Shown: positions 17,963 through 27,712 of the stretch, piece by piece
Layout of the letters: the number at the start of each line of letters is the position of its first letter
Position numbering within the stretch: the stretch's first letter is position 1
From: DAIOEK01 sp963708715
Lineage (GTDB): Bacteria > Chloroflexota > Anaerolineae > Anaerolineales > Anaerolineaceae
NCBI GenBank assembly: GCA_963708715.1
Contig: CAVPSU010000001.1
Span: 1,488,001-1,552,000 of the forward strand
DNA length: 64,000 bases
Reading direction: 5' to 3'
Program-made: the position numbers and the translations under genes
Notes under the pieces: generated by a model
Told to the model about the DNA's origin: nothing
Seen by the model: the letters and a program-made list of their open reading frames with translations, nothing else
Database searches by the model: none

Positions 17963-20338
17963 ATGAGCATCAATTATATTAAATTCCCCGGAGATGTATT
18001 GGCAAAAAAGTTGGGATTATGGGATTCGTTTGTTTATCCGACCGAAATATCTGATCGGCTGATTAAGTACGAAAAATGGACGCGCGACATCCTGCAATTG
18101 ATGATGATTGTCGTAACGATTGCAATGACTCTCATATTCATGGGGGTCATGTACAACATCTTTACTTTCATCGATACCCTTCCGATTTATATCATGTTCC
18201 TGGTCATTGCACCTGCCTGGTGGGGTTCCCGACATGGTGGTTGGAGATGGGCTCGGTTTATCCCTTCTCTCCTTTGCTTTGCAATGGGAGTATATATGGC
18301 GGTTGGCTCCGCAATCTCGCCAACTGTGGGGATGTTTTTTATCCTGGCGGTATTGCTGGCAGGCATGCTATTAAGTCTTCCTATTCAGCGATTTGTCGCC
18401 GGTTTTTCTGTCCTATTGATAATTGGTTTGAACGTTTTTGTAATTGGAAGGAACTTTGTAGAATACCTGGGAACTAATATTACAATCACATTCATCATGA
18501 TCGGTGTTGTGATTATACAATGGTATTATGATGACCAATTAAGGAAAATATTAAATGAACAATCTTCTGCCAACCAAACCCTTACCGAAGAGATGGATAA
18601 AAGGGAACTGGCAGAATCTTCCCTTCGGGACAGCGAAACTCAATTACGCCGCTTAGCTGAAAATACAACCGACCTGGTAGGAGAAATCAGAGCAGATGGT
18701 ACTGTGATCTATGTCTCCCCTTCCTATTATTCGGCTCTGGGATATCCACCTGAATCCCTGATCGGCACGAATATTTACCAGCTTGTACATCCGGACGATC
18801 TTCCCATCGTTATTGAAGAAGTTCAGAAAGCTGCCGCGTCGCGGACGCCAGGATTTGTCCAATTGCGGATCAGGCACAAAAACGGTCAGTATATTTATTT
18901 CGAGACCTCGGGCAATCCCTTATTGAACGATTTAAATGAATTGGAAGGCTTTGTCATTTCCAGCCGTGACATTAATTCTCAAAAGGTTGCTGAAGCTGCC
19001 CAGCAGGAAACAGAGAGTAAATTCCAAAATATCATCACCTCCCTTCCAATGGGAATTCATATGTATTCCCTCAACGGCGACAGCCTGATATTTACTGGAT
19101 ATAACCCTGCAGCGAATACCATCCTCTCAATTGACCATTCGGAGTTAATAGGAAAATCAATTGAAGAGGCATTCCCCAGTTTGATCGGTACCGAGATCCC
19201 GAAACAATACAAAACAGCCGCCCAGGAAGGGATTACCTGGGATCACAACCAGATCAATTATGCAGACGACAAGGTTAGTGGAGCATATGAAGTACATGCG
19301 TTTCAAACCTCCCCCGGGAAAATGGTAGCCTTTTTCACAGATGTTACTGAAAAAATTAGATCAGCCGCCGCTTTGAATTTATCTGAAGAAAAATTCTCCA
19401 AGGCATTCCTCACTTCACCTGATTCAATTAATATCAACCGTTTGTCTGACGGGCTTTATATTGATATCAATCAGGGGTTTACCAACCTGACTGGATATAC
19501 AAGAGAAGAAGTGGTGGGAAAATCATCCCTCGAGTTAAATATTTGGGCTGACCCGGCCGATCGGGCACGTCTGGTAGAGGGGTTACGAGAACGGGGTGTC
19601 GTCGAGAACCTGGAGGCTAAATTCCAATACAAGGATGGGTCCGTAATTGCAGGATTGATGTCAGCAAGAATTATTGAAGTCAATGGTGAGATGTGCATCT
19701 TGTCTGTAACGCGTGATATCTCTGAGCGTATTAAGGCAGAAGAAGAATTACGCAAAGCGCATGACAGCCTGGAGGAAGCGTATGATGCCACTTTACGCGG
19801 GTGGGTTCATACACTGGACCTGCGCGAGCATGAAACTGCAGATCACAGCCGGCGAGTTGTAGATTTAACGATGCAAATGGTGGATGCGATAGGCATCGGT
19901 GGCGATGAACGGATTCAGATCTTTCGGGGAGCCCTCCTTCACGATATCGGAAAGATGGGCGTGCCCGACAGCATCCTGCTCAAACCCGGTCCGCTTTCGT
20001 CGGAGGAATGGACCATTATGCGTTACCATCCCCAATACGCGCGAGAATTGCTGGAGAGAATCGAGTACCTGCGCCCCAGTATGGATATCCCTTATTCCCA
20101 TCACGAGCATTGGGATGGATCAGGCTATCCGCAGGGAATTTCCGGGGAGGAAATTCCACTTGCAGCCCGTATCTTTTCAGTTGTGGATGTTTATGATGCA
20201 CTGCTCTCGAACCGACCTTATCGACCAGCCTGGAAAGAGCCGGATGTGATCCGTTATTTAAAGGAACAAAAAGGAAAGCAATTTGATCCCCAGATAGTTG
20301 ATCGATTCCTTCACATAGTAAAAAACCACACAATTTGA
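17963..20338 (+). CDS. Membrane PAS-PAS-PAS HD-GYP phosphodiesterase
   Basis: A cyclic-di-GMP phosphodiesterase with membrane sensor. ATG 17963 has AGGA six bases upstream; GTG 17924 would add 13 hydrophobic residues without a ribosome site. Order: about five transmembrane segments (45-195), short coiled coil (195-225), three PAS domains (about 230-340, 355-465, 470-600; e.g. FVQLRIRHKNGQYIYFET), then HD-GYP (about 610-785). Catalytic signatures are intact: LLHDIGKMGVPD, HHEHWDGSGYPQG, VVDVYDALLSNRPYR. It probably lowers c-di-GMP in response to an internal or membrane cue. It stands alone; the GGDEF cyclase at 35510 could be an opposing partner. Confidence 0.9.
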   Translation: MSINYIKFPGDVLAKKLGLWDSFVYPTEISDRLIKYEKWTRDILQLMMIVVTIAMTLIFMGVMYNIFTFIDTLPIYIMFLVIAPAWWGSRHGGWRWARFIPSLLCFAMGVYMAVGSAISPTVGMFFILAVLLAGMLLSLPIQRFVAGFSVLLIIGLNVFVIGRNFVEYLGTNITITFIMIGVVIIQWYYDDQLRKILNEQSSANQTLTEEMDKRELAESSLRDSETQLRRLAENTTDLVGEIRADGTVIYVSPSYYSALGYPPESLIGTNIYQLVHPDDLPIVIEEVQKAAASRTPGFVQLRIRHKNGQYIYFETSGNPLLNDLNELEGFVISSRDINSQKVAEAAQQETESKFQNIITSLPMGIHMYSLNGDSLIFTGYNPAANTILSIDHSELIGKSIEEAFPSLIGTEIPKQYKTAAQEGITWDHNQINYADDKVSGAYEVHAFQTSPGKMVAFFTDVTEKIRSAAALNLSEEKFSKAFLTSPDSININRLSDGLYIDINQGFTNLTGYTREEVVGKSSLELNIWADPADRARLVEGLRERGVVENLEAKFQYKDGSVIAGLMSARIIEVNGEMCILSVTRDISERIKAEEELRKAHDSLEEAYDATLRGWVHTLDLREHETADHSRRVVDLTMQMVDAIGIGGDERIQIFRGALLHDIGKMGVPDSILLKPGPLSSEEWTIMRYHPQYARELLERIEYLRPSMDIPYSHHEHWDGSGYPQGISGEEIPLAARIFSVVDVYDALLSNRPYRPAWKEPDVIRYLKEQKGKQFDPQIVDRFLHIVKNHTI

Positions 20339-20435
20339 TTTAATCAAAAGAATCACGTGAATACACGAATTTGAAGTCTGAATCAGAAAAAACTCTCGTG
20401 GCGCTATCGACGGTCGGGTGTAAAAAATACAAAAT

Positions 20436-20819
20436 TTACAGTCCTGAGATGATAAACAAAATGATACCCCAGGCTGCAAATGCAAGCATAGATAACCAAT
20501 TTCCCAACAAGAATCCAACCGAACTAATCAGCTGAGAACGCCATAAACAATCATGGACCATCGCAACCAAGGCTCCTGTCTTCCGCTCTTGAATGGAAAG
20601 GCTGCAAAGAGCATGGCTATTCCCAGAAACCACGCCAAAGCCAGATACTCGATCCCCACCATAATCGAATAATCCCCATAAGCTAGAAACCTGGAAAGTC
20701 CCGCTACATTTTCTGTGTTCAATTCCTGTCTGACGACACCCAATTGGCTGAATCGGTTGATGCTGCCCGCTAACGCGAAGAGCAGAGAAAAACCAAGGCT
20801 GATCTGACTGAGGATTCAA
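20436..20819 (-). pseudogene. Frameshifted small membrane protein
   Basis: Piecing two frames together gives a plausible protein: SQISLGFSLLFALAG, NRFSQLGVVRQELN, FLAYGDYSIMVGIEYLALAW, FPFKSGRQEPWLRW, then after a frame change near 20530 SVGFLLGNWLSMLAFAAWG and a hydrophobic end. No start codon is evident in the first frame. Three to four transmembrane helices are predicted by eye; no family is recognised. Confidence 0.4.
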
Positions 20820-21282
20820 CGTGGCGATGGCGTAACCTCATGGAGAGAAGCCATCATCCCGACAAAATCGGACAAACTGCCTGGCTAACGATCCCCGCGA
20901 ATAATTGCAAGTCTTCTGCAGGAGGAAAAACAAATTTTCTGGACAAGATGGAGATTAATTTCACTATGCAATAGAGGATCCCCAGAAATATAGTGAGGAG
21001 ACTGCTGATGATCCAATCCGGTTGACAAGCGGAAGATGGGAGAAGCCTTTGTGTCGATTATTCATAATTTTGCCTCGAGGGAAATAATGCGCTACATTGA
21101 GCAAAAAAATATCGTAGCATACCCCAAATCATTGCCTGTCAATGAACGGGTCAATTTTGAGGAAACGGGAGAAATTATGGGATGGCTACAAATGGAGTTT
21201 GCTTGCGATTTTCCCCTAAGTAATGCAAGTATCAAGTAAAATACTTGCTGGCTTCAACCATTCCACAACCAACGGACTTCAT
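20820..21282. other. Region without a convincing gene
   Basis: About 460 bp between a membrane-protein remnant and the HsmA-like gene. A 67-codon frame at 21036-21239 (MGEAFVSIIHNFASREIMRYI) has no ribosome site and no recognised similarity. I see no repeat or RNA structure. Confidence 0.4.
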
Positions 21283-21657
21283 ATGCCATCCAATTTATTA
21301 TGGGCGATCATCACCGTATTTGTTGCACTCTTCATCTACACGATCGGAGTGTGGGGATCAAAACTAACCAATGGATTAAGAACCTGGCAATTGATCTTAT
21401 TCTGGGTAGGATGGGTTTTCGATGGAATCAGTACATACCTGATGAGTAGCCTTATCCAGGGCTGGAAATTTGACCTGCATGGACTAAGCGGAACAGTTGC
21501 TTTCCTCCTCATGCTTGTAAATGCAATTGCCGCAACTGTTGTCCTCTATCGGAAGGATGAAAATTCAATCCGTAAATTCCCCACTTTCAGCATAATTGTA
21601 TGGGTGATCTGGCTCATCCCGTTTATCAGCGGGTTAATAGCTGGTATGCGACGATAA
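21283..21657 (+). CDS. HsmA-like (TIGR03987-type) membrane protein
   Basis: 124 aa with four transmembrane helices (about 5-23, 35-53, 65-86, 99-119). The helix pattern with LILFWVGWVFDGISTYLM and the His/Gly turn HGLSGTVAFLLML matches the small HsmA family of uncharacterised membrane proteins. ATG 21283 is preferred to an upstream ATG at 21223, since the extra 20 residues are polar and spoil the N-terminal helix. A strong hairpin follows the stop. Confidence 0.65.
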   Translation: MPSNLLWAIITVFVALFIYTIGVWGSKLTNGLRTWQLILFWVGWVFDGISTYLMSSLIQGWKFDLHGLSGTVAFLLMLVNAIAATVVLYRKDENSIRKFPTFSIIVWVIWLIPFISGLIAGMRR

Positions 21658-21681
21658 GAGTCAATATTGATAGTCACAAAA

Positions 21682-21711
21682 CAAACGGAAGCCGAGAAGG
21701 GCTTCCGTTTG
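21682..21711. terminator. Bidirectional terminator between convergent genes
   Basis: A perfect 12-bp stem (CAAACGGAAGCC and its complement) around GAGAAG, with T-rich flanks on both strands, between two convergent stops (21657 and 21720). Confidence 0.8.
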
Positions 21712-21719
21712 TTGTTATC

Positions 21720-22127
21720 TTAATTACTGACGAATTCCAACGGTTCTCGTAGTTCTTCCCGGTAGGTCTTGAGCAATACGAGATGAAGACTTACACCTAC
21801 TGCAATCACAAACAGCATTATCTTCACCCAGTCTTTGTGGACAAAGAAATATCCCGACGCCCCGATGGTAGACCATAATAAAATCATGGTCATCAGCTTC
21901 TGTCGTAATGGTAATCCTTTTCCATCCCGATAGTGTCGGATGGTGGATCCAAGAGTTGGGTGATTCATTAACCAGTCATAAAATCGTTTCGACCCACGCG
22001 CATAGCAGGCGGCAGCCAAAAGGAGAAAAACCGTGCTGGGCAGGAGCGGGACGAATATCCCGATGACGCCTAGGGCAACAAAAATTGTGCCGGTGATGAT
22101 AAAAAAATTCTGTTTCCATCTACTCAT
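21720..22127 (-). CDS. DUF454 (YbaN-like) inner-membrane protein
   Basis: 135 aa. The N-terminal hydrophobic pair with ALGVIGIFVPLLPSTVFLLLAAACYARGSKRFYDWLMNH is the defining YbaN/DUF454 signature; two more helices (about 80-97, 101-119) follow. The usual length is about 120-140. Function is unknown. It has its own terminator shared with the opposite gene. Confidence 0.85.
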   Translation of the reverse strand: MSRWKQNFFIITGTIFVALGVIGIFVPLLPSTVFLLLAAACYARGSKRFYDWLMNHPTLGSTIRHYRDGKGLPLRQKLMTMILLWSTIGASGYFFVHKDWVKIMLFVIAVGVSLHLVLLKTYREELREPLEFVSN

Positions 22128-22260
22128 TCGGGTTGTCCATGGCTAAAGTATTTTGAAGGTCTATAGTGTATCATGGCTTTTGGAAGTCTTAATCAACAGG
22201 TACAACAAAAGCAACCTGCCGGTTTTTCATCATGGATGGTTTAGTAGTATTTACATAAGG

Positions 22261-23247
22261 CTATTGGGATATTCCGCGAAAATACAACAGGATCATACCA
22301 ATCACATAGGCGAGGATTAATGCCAGGGAGTCTATTTCGAGAAACCATATCTTCCGTTTCAAACGGGCAAGGTTCCCGATTAAACCCATTCCTGTCATCA
22401 ATAAGCCTAGCATCCCAACCAGAAGGAATGTGGGATCGATGACAGATAAGAAACTCCCCTTTGAGTAAAACAGATCGGCAACACCAACTGCAAACATATT
22501 AAAAATATTACTTCCGAATAGATTACCAATTGCCATGTCACTCGCCCCGATCTTAAGTGCAGCGAGGGTAGTCACCAGTTCGGGGAGGGATGTGACGATA
22601 GCTACCAGGGTAGTCCCGATGAAAGTGGTTCCCAATCCCGTGATATCCGATATTTGGGTACTACTTTTCACCAGGATGGGTGTAATCCAAATAAGGACCA
22701 CCGATGCAATGGTGAAGCCAATCAAACCTCGCCGGAGAGACGGGTAATCAGCAGGAACAGGTTCATCTTCGGAGGCGACTTGTTTACTCGTATTCGTTTG
22801 CAATAGCCAGATCGCAGCCAGGTAGGTCAGGATTATAACGATACTATCCACGCCGATCGGACCAATCCTCATGCTGAAACCTGCAAGCATAAAGAATATG
22901 ACGAGTGCGATAAGGAATATTGCCAGACTTCCAGAGAGCGCATGTTTGATGGCGGCTTCTCGAAGGAGTCGTTTTTTTCGGCTGACGAATCCGAGAGTTG
23001 CCAGTATAAGCATGTTAAACATATTGCTTCCGAACAGATTCCCAGCGGCAAGATTGGGAACACCTTGAGTAATGGAACTGATCGTCGTGAGCAGTTCTGG
23101 TAGAGAAGTAGCGCCAGCCAGAAGAACCAAGCCTACAAACATGCCGCCCAGCCGAGTCCGGAAGGCGATGATATCACCATACTTTACCAATTGAGTGGCG
23201 GCCAGAACAATTACTGCGGCGCTCACAATAAATTCAACCCATACCAT
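22261..23247 (-). CDS. Calcium/sodium antiporter, YrbG/CaCA family
   Basis: Start chosen at 23247 (MVWVEFIVSAAVIVL) because AAGGAA lies just upstream; the longer frame adds a hydrophilic stretch. The 328-aa protein has about ten helices and the two inverted alpha repeats of the CaCA superfamily: GATSLPELLTTISSI with NLAAGNLFGSNMFN (about 50-100), and TLVAIVTSLPELVTTLAAL with DMAIGNLFGSNIFN (about 200-250). The acidic residues of G-S-LPE are the ion ligands. It probably exports Ca2+ in exchange for Na+ or H+. Monocistronic. Confidence 0.9.
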   Translation of the reverse strand: MVWVEFIVSAAVIVLAATQLVKYGDIIAFRTRLGGMFVGLVLLAGATSLPELLTTISSITQGVPNLAAGNLFGSNMFNMLILATLGFVSRKKRLLREAAIKHALSGSLAIFLIALVIFFMLAGFSMRIGPIGVDSIVIILTYLAAIWLLQTNTSKQVASEDEPVPADYPSLRRGLIGFTIASVVLIWITPILVKSSTQISDITGLGTTFIGTTLVAIVTSLPELVTTLAALKIGASDMAIGNLFGSNIFNMFAVGVADLFYSKGSFLSVIDPTFLLVGMLGLLMTGMGLIGNLARLKRKIWFLEIDSLALILAYVIGMILLYFRGISQ

Positions 23248-23515
23248 GACGATTCCTTCCCCCGACCCTGACTCTTGATTGAAGCATAAAAACATCCAAA
23301 AATACCAATCGGATGCAATAAGATTGTAGCTTATTTTAAACTGATACAGTAAGCTGAGGGATGTAATTGATTCATGTAATTCTTATGTTATAAGGGAATA
23401 TATGACCAAGAGTATCTGATATTTTTGGACAGGCTTTTATTGTCTAGAGTACAGTTTACCAACACTAGGTTTTATAAGACCGGCTTGGGTATAATCAAGG
23501 GAGGAAGAGGGACAA

Positions 23516-24181
23516 ATGTTTGAAAGTTTACTGACCGCCATGTTCATTGCCACTTTTATTTTGCTCAGTATCACCCGTCTGGCGGCAGAACGGATAATGC
23601 GCCAGCATTATGAACAGAGATCTGATTTCTTTCGCGCCCACCCAGTGTTGCCGGGAGATGTAGTGTTTCTCGGGGACAGCCTGACAGATGGTTGCCAGTG
23701 GCGCGAGTTATTTCCCGACATAACAATTAAAAACCGGGGAATCAACGGTGATACAACTGCTGGTGTTCTGAAACGACTGCCGGAGATTCTGGCAAATAAG
23801 CCGGCTGCCATATTTCTACTTATTGGAACCAATGATCTACCCTGGTATGAATACCGGCCAGACAGTGATATCTTGGCAGATTATCGCCATATTCTACAGA
23901 CGTGCCAGCGCATGTCGCCCGAAACCAAAATATATGTTCAATCTCTTTTGCCGCGGGGCCGATACTATTCAAAGCGGATCCTGCGATTAAATCGACAATT
24001 GCATTCCATCGCAGAAGTGTTTCAATGCACCTATATCGATCTATTTCCGCATTTTACCGGTAAGGATGGTGGACTGAATCCAAAGATAACCAATGACAGG
24101 CTGCATCTCTTGGCGGGTGGTTACACCATTTGGAAGACCATTCTCACACCCTATCTGGATGAATATCGCCGCCGATCCTGA
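23516..24181 (+). CDS. SGNH/GDSL-family hydrolase, membrane-anchored
   Basis: 221 aa. A single N-terminal transmembrane segment (about 4-20) is followed by an SGNH esterase domain with all four blocks: VFLGDSLTDG (nucleophile Ser), NRGINGDTT (Gly), LLIGTNDLPW (Asn) and NDRLHLLAGGY (Asp/His). This is the platelet-activating-factor acetylhydrolase-like group. A TATAAT about 20 nt upstream and GGGAGGAAGAGGG before ATG are good signals. It probably deacylates surface carbohydrates or lipids; substrate unknown. Confidence 0.88.
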   Translation: MFESLLTAMFIATFILLSITRLAAERIMRQHYEQRSDFFRAHPVLPGDVVFLGDSLTDGCQWRELFPDITIKNRGINGDTTAGVLKRLPEILANKPAAIFLLIGTNDLPWYEYRPDSDILADYRHILQTCQRMSPETKIYVQSLLPRGRYYSKRILRLNRQLHSIAEVFQCTYIDLFPHFTGKDGGLNPKITNDRLHLLAGGYTIWKTILTPYLDEYRRRS

Positions 24182-24431
24182 GCACAATTTTTCATAATTC
24201 CACAATTTTACCTAAAATTAACCCTTGATTTCGTACCTGTATCCATAACCGGGGGTTTGAATCAATACCAAGCCGGGTCTTCGATCCCCCATTCTGGTAT
24301 GACCCGTGCATGTATACAGATATAGCAGAAGTTCTACCCAGGGGTGGATGACGGCATTTCGTTTCGACCGTATCATCCACCTATCTTATTTGACACAAAA
24401 ATACTTGTGCCGCATCAAAGGCAGGCTGTTC

Positions 24432-25130
24432 ATGTTTTCAGATAAAGTGCTTTATTGGTTCTCCCGCCCCATCGTAGGGACCTATACTGGTACCATGCTT
24501 CACATGGATATCCAGAAACATCGCGAACTCCCCGTTGGTCCCAAGATCATCGCAGCCAATCACCCAAGCACAACCGACCCATTCTTTGTCGCAGCAATGG
24601 TCAAATTCCAGTCGTTCATTTTGATCAACGACCTGCTTTTCCAGGTACCCATCCTGGGAGAATATTTACGGCGATCGGGTCACATCCCTGTCAAGGCGGG
24701 TCAGGGTCAGGGAGCGATTGATACCGCGTTGGAATATCTTAAAGAGGGAAAGACCGTTATGATATTTCCTGAAGGCGACCTCAGCCCGGAAGATGGTGGA
24801 TTCCTTCGCTCCAGGACAGGGGTTGCCCGTCTTGCGTTAGCGTCGGGTGCGCCGGTTGTGCCGGTCGGGATACACTTGGAACGAGACAGGATCCATTCCA
24901 TTCGCAGCATTGTAAGGGGAAAAGCGGAATATGGGCGATGGTATTTACGCGGTCCATATCATATGACGGTTGGGGCGCCCATTCACTTTAATGGTGACAC
25001 GGAAGATCGGTTCCTGGTACGAACAGTGGCAGATTATGTGATGAGTCAGATCGTCCAACTGGCAAGAGAAAGCAAACATCGCCGGGATAAGACCGCGGGT
25101 ACCGTGAATGGAGAATTCAGTACTCGGTGA
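24432..25130 (+). CDS. 1-acyl-glycerol-3-phosphate acyltransferase-like (PlsC family)
   Basis: Start taken at ATG 24432 (MFSDKVLYWFSRPIVG); the frame runs further upstream without a ribosome site. The acyltransferase motifs are AANHPSTTDPF (N-H-x4-D), the substrate pocket GHIPVKAGQGQG, FPEGDLSPEDG (FPEG) and VVPVGIHL. Length, 232 aa, fits PlsC. It likely adds the second acyl chain in phospholipid synthesis or acylates a related lipid. It follows the SGNH hydrolase gene after 250 bp on the same strand. Confidence 0.85.
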   Translation: MFSDKVLYWFSRPIVGTYTGTMLHMDIQKHRELPVGPKIIAANHPSTTDPFFVAAMVKFQSFILINDLLFQVPILGEYLRRSGHIPVKAGQGQGAIDTALEYLKEGKTVMIFPEGDLSPEDGGFLRSRTGVARLALASGAPVVPVGIHLERDRIHSIRSIVRGKAEYGRWYLRGPYHMTVGAPIHFNGDTEDRFLVRTVADYVMSQIVQLARESKHRRDKTAGTVNGEFSTR

Positions 25131-25557
25131 TCCATTCCACGTTCTTTTGATCAGGGCATAGTACAGATCAAAGATCATCCAGAGTAAATCAATTTCATAC
25201 ATTAATAGGGTAGGTCTTTACACAAGGTGTTTTTGGATACCTGCCGTGATTTGATTTAAGAATGGAAGGAATATCCAACGCGATTCCAATTCTGTTACTC
25301 ATATTCAAAAATCCTTTGCCAACCCGAACGAATATGTAAAGTACCCTTGACATTTGTATCCCTGGTCCATTCCAGTCCTATTCGCGGATGTAGCCAAACG
25401 TGGCTCAGACCTAATCCTGGTGGTTGCACTTACGGGTATGGCTGGCATCTTCGGCACATATCTGTGGTGGAAGCGAGCCGATCAACACAGATTGACATTT
25501 CTTGTTACATGGCATAATAGGAAGATCCCAATTTAATATATGCTCATAGGAGGTTGG
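25131..25557. other. Region with only a weak ORF
   Basis: Holds one 60-codon frame at 25354-25536 with a hydrophobic stretch (LILVVALTGMAGIFGTYLWW), no ribosome site and no recognised family; it may be a remnant of a membrane protein. A TTTAATATATG segment and AGGAGG near the 3' end serve the DUF488 gene. Confidence 0.35.
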
Positions 25558-26040
25558 ATGAAACTCTACACCCTCGGATATGAAGGTATGACAGTTGATG
25601 AATACTTTCAAATCCTTCACGAAAATGGCATAGCCGTCTTAGCTGACGTGCGCGACTTGCCAATTTCCCGGAAGAAGGGTTTTTCCAAAGCAGCTCTGGC
25701 TGAGAAATGCGGTCAGAAGAGCATTCTGTATGTTCACTTCAAGGATCTGGGCTGCCCGAAAGAGATCAGGCATGCCTACCGGAAAGACAAGGATTGGGAG
25801 GTTTTCCAACAGAAGTATGTCCCCTATCTGCAAACCAAATCTCAGGCCATTGATGAGCTGATTTCAACGGCATCATTCAACACGGTTTGCCTCTTATGCT
25901 TCGAAGCGGACCCGGCTGGCTGTCACCGCTCTTTGATCTGTGAAGAGATTCTTACGCGGCACGCAATTTCAGATCACGCATCTGCTATCCGCCTCGGTTG
26001 CCGCGGAATGATCCTCCCTTGTTGCGAAATCACCGTATAA
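25558..26040 (+). CDS. DUF488 family protein
   Basis: 160 aa, ATG 25558 with AGGAGG five bases upstream. The family marks are YTLGYEGMTVDEYFQILHENG, VLADVRDLPISRKKGFSKAAL, and LLCFEADPAGCHRSLICEEI, in which the Cys-His-Arg cluster is conserved (C-H-R). DUF488 proteins are of unknown function and often lie near nucleic-acid repair genes. The next gene, dCMP deaminase, follows after 35 bp from its own TATAAT at about 26034. Confidence 0.88.
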   Translation: MKLYTLGYEGMTVDEYFQILHENGIAVLADVRDLPISRKKGFSKAALAEKCGQKSILYVHFKDLGCPKEIRHAYRKDKDWEVFQQKYVPYLQTKSQAIDELISTASFNTVCLLCFEADPAGCHRSLICEEILTRHAISDHASAIRLGCRGMILPCCEITV

Positions 26041-26075
26041 TTAGGTCATCATTTCCCCCCTGGAGGAACCAAACT

Positions 26076-26528
26076 ATGCGCCCGGAATGGGATTCATACT
26101 TCATGAAAATTGCCACTGCAGTAGCCGAACGGAGCACTTGCGATCGAGCCATGGTCGGATGCGTGCTCGTACTCGAGAAACGAATCCTGACCACCGGGTT
26201 CAACGGCTCTCCCACCGGTCAACCGCACTGTGATGAAGACGGTCATCTGATGGTGGATGGGCATTGTGTGCGTACTATTCATGCGGAGACAAATGCTATC
26301 ATCCAGGCTGCCTTACACGGAGTCTCCACCCGTGGATGCACCTGTTACGTCACCCACTTTCCTTGCATCAACTGCTCCAAAGCGCTGATCAATGCCGGGA
26401 TTACCCGCCTGGTATATGACGTGGATTATCGCAAAGACCCCAACGCACTGGAATTTCTAAAGATGGCCAATGTCGAGGTCGTTCAAAAAGCTATTGATGG
26501 TTCCGCTACCATTTCGGGATTGCAGTGA
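26076..26528 (+). CDS. Deoxycytidylate deaminase (ComEB-like)
   Basis: Deaminates dCMP to dUMP for thymidylate synthesis. ATG 26076 is preceded by TGGAGGAACC; the frame continues upstream through DUF488 sequence, so that extension is rejected. The 150-aa protein has the zinc-site motifs TIHAETNAI (HAE, with catalytic Glu) and HFPCINCSKAL (PCxxC), plus the SPTGQPHC region typical of dCMP deaminases with a further Cys ligand. Length agrees with the ComEB type. Confidence 0.92.
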   Translation: MRPEWDSYFMKIATAVAERSTCDRAMVGCVLVLEKRILTTGFNGSPTGQPHCDEDGHLMVDGHCVRTIHAETNAIIQAALHGVSTRGCTCYVTHFPCINCSKALINAGITRLVYDVDYRKDPNALEFLKMANVEVVQKAIDGSATISGLQ

Positions 26529-26695
26529 CCCTTTCCGGCATGATTCCCAAAGTACCCGTAACCTTTTGTGATTTTTCGATCCGATCTCGATCTTCGTCTA
26601 GTCTCAGGTCTCTGGCCTCAGTTCTCCCAATCCATGTAACCAATCGGTGTATTCCGCATCTAATTCCTGAAAAGGACGAGTTGAGGAGTATCTAC

Positions 26696-27685
26696 ATGGA
26701 TTTTCAAGTTGGTACCGAAAATGGAAAGGAACCCTTAGAACCGACGTCCTATGATGTGGTCATCATCGGCGGTGGTCCGGCAGGTGCAACGGCGGCTATC
26801 TATGCCAGCCGCGCTGGACTTTCGACCCTGGTGATCGATAAAGGTCTGACCGCCGGAGCGCTGGGTATTACGAACAAGATCGCCAATTACCCCGGCATCA
26901 TAGGTGAGATTGGCGGTGCAGATTTACTCGGCATTATGCGCCAGCAGGCGCAATCTTTTGGGGCGAAATTCGTCTCAGATAAAGTAGTCGGCGTGGATCT
27001 ACTTTCTGATGAGAAATACATCTTTGCCAACGGCGGGACCTACACCGGACGGAGTGTGATCATCGCCACGGGTTCAATGGGGCGCGGGAAACGCGTGAGA
27101 GGCGAGGATGAACTGCTTGGCCGGGGCGTCTCGTACTGCGCGACCTGTGACGCAGCATTTTTCCGGGAACAGGAAGTGGTGGTGGCAGGCAACTCGGATG
27201 AAGCCATCGAAGAAGGGCTGTACCTGACCCGTTTCGTGGACAAGGTGCATTTCCTCTCCCCCACACCGGAGTTAAAAGCGCCGGTTGAAATGATCGCAGA
27301 ATTGACAGAGAATCCCAAAGTGACCTATTATCCAGGCGGCGCCTTGCGGGAAGTGCTCGGCGGCGACCGGGTGGAAGGGGTGCGCTTCGCCGTACGCGGG
27401 GAAGCGGAACAGACCCTGCCTGTGACCGGCGCCTTCATCTACCTGCAGGGCGGAAAACCGGTGACAGATTACCTGGTCGGGCAACTGGATCTCGATGAAG
27501 CCGGGTACGTCACCGTGGATGCGGATTTCCAGACGTCGATCCCGGGTGTATTTGCCGTGGGCGACCTGGTGAAGGGTCATGTCAAACAGGCGGTGGTCGC
27601 CGCGGCAGATGGCGCTGTAGCCGGCATGTCGGTGGATAAGGTATTACGCGGCCGCAAACAGGTTGTGGTCGATTGGTCCAAGTAA
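26696..27685 (+). CDS. Thioredoxin reductase-like flavoprotein lacking NADPH motifs
   Basis: 329 aa, ATG 26696 with GAGGAG upstream. FAD-binding loop VVIIGGGPAGATAAIYASR, the redox pair SYCATCDAAFF (C-A-T-C), and the C-terminal FAVGDLVKGHVKQAVVAAADG are as in TrxB. The second nucleotide-binding site is changed: the usual GGGDSAxEEA loop reads AGNSDEAIEEG, and the HRRxxxR segment that binds the NADPH phosphate is replaced by FLSPTPELKAP. Such losses are known for ferredoxin-dependent or other NADPH-independent members of the family, so NADPH may not be the donor. It is followed at 27713 by thioredoxin, its probable substrate. Confidence 0.88.
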   Translation: MDFQVGTENGKEPLEPTSYDVVIIGGGPAGATAAIYASRAGLSTLVIDKGLTAGALGITNKIANYPGIIGEIGGADLLGIMRQQAQSFGAKFVSDKVVGVDLLSDEKYIFANGGTYTGRSVIIATGSMGRGKRVRGEDELLGRGVSYCATCDAAFFREQEVVVAGNSDEAIEEGLYLTRFVDKVHFLSPTPELKAPVEMIAELTENPKVTYYPGGALREVLGGDRVEGVRFAVRGEAEQTLPVTGAFIYLQGGKPVTDYLVGQLDLDEAGYVTVDADFQTSIPGVFAVGDLVKGHVKQAVVAAADGAVAGMSVDKVLRGRKQVVVDWSK

Positions 27686-27712
27686 TCATTATATTGTTAG
27701 GAGAATTTGAAA

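Noticed and set aside
25354..25536. 60-aa membrane-like ORF
   Set aside because: One hydrophobic stretch but no ribosome site, no neighbours in operon and no recognisable family; left as part of an intergenic region.
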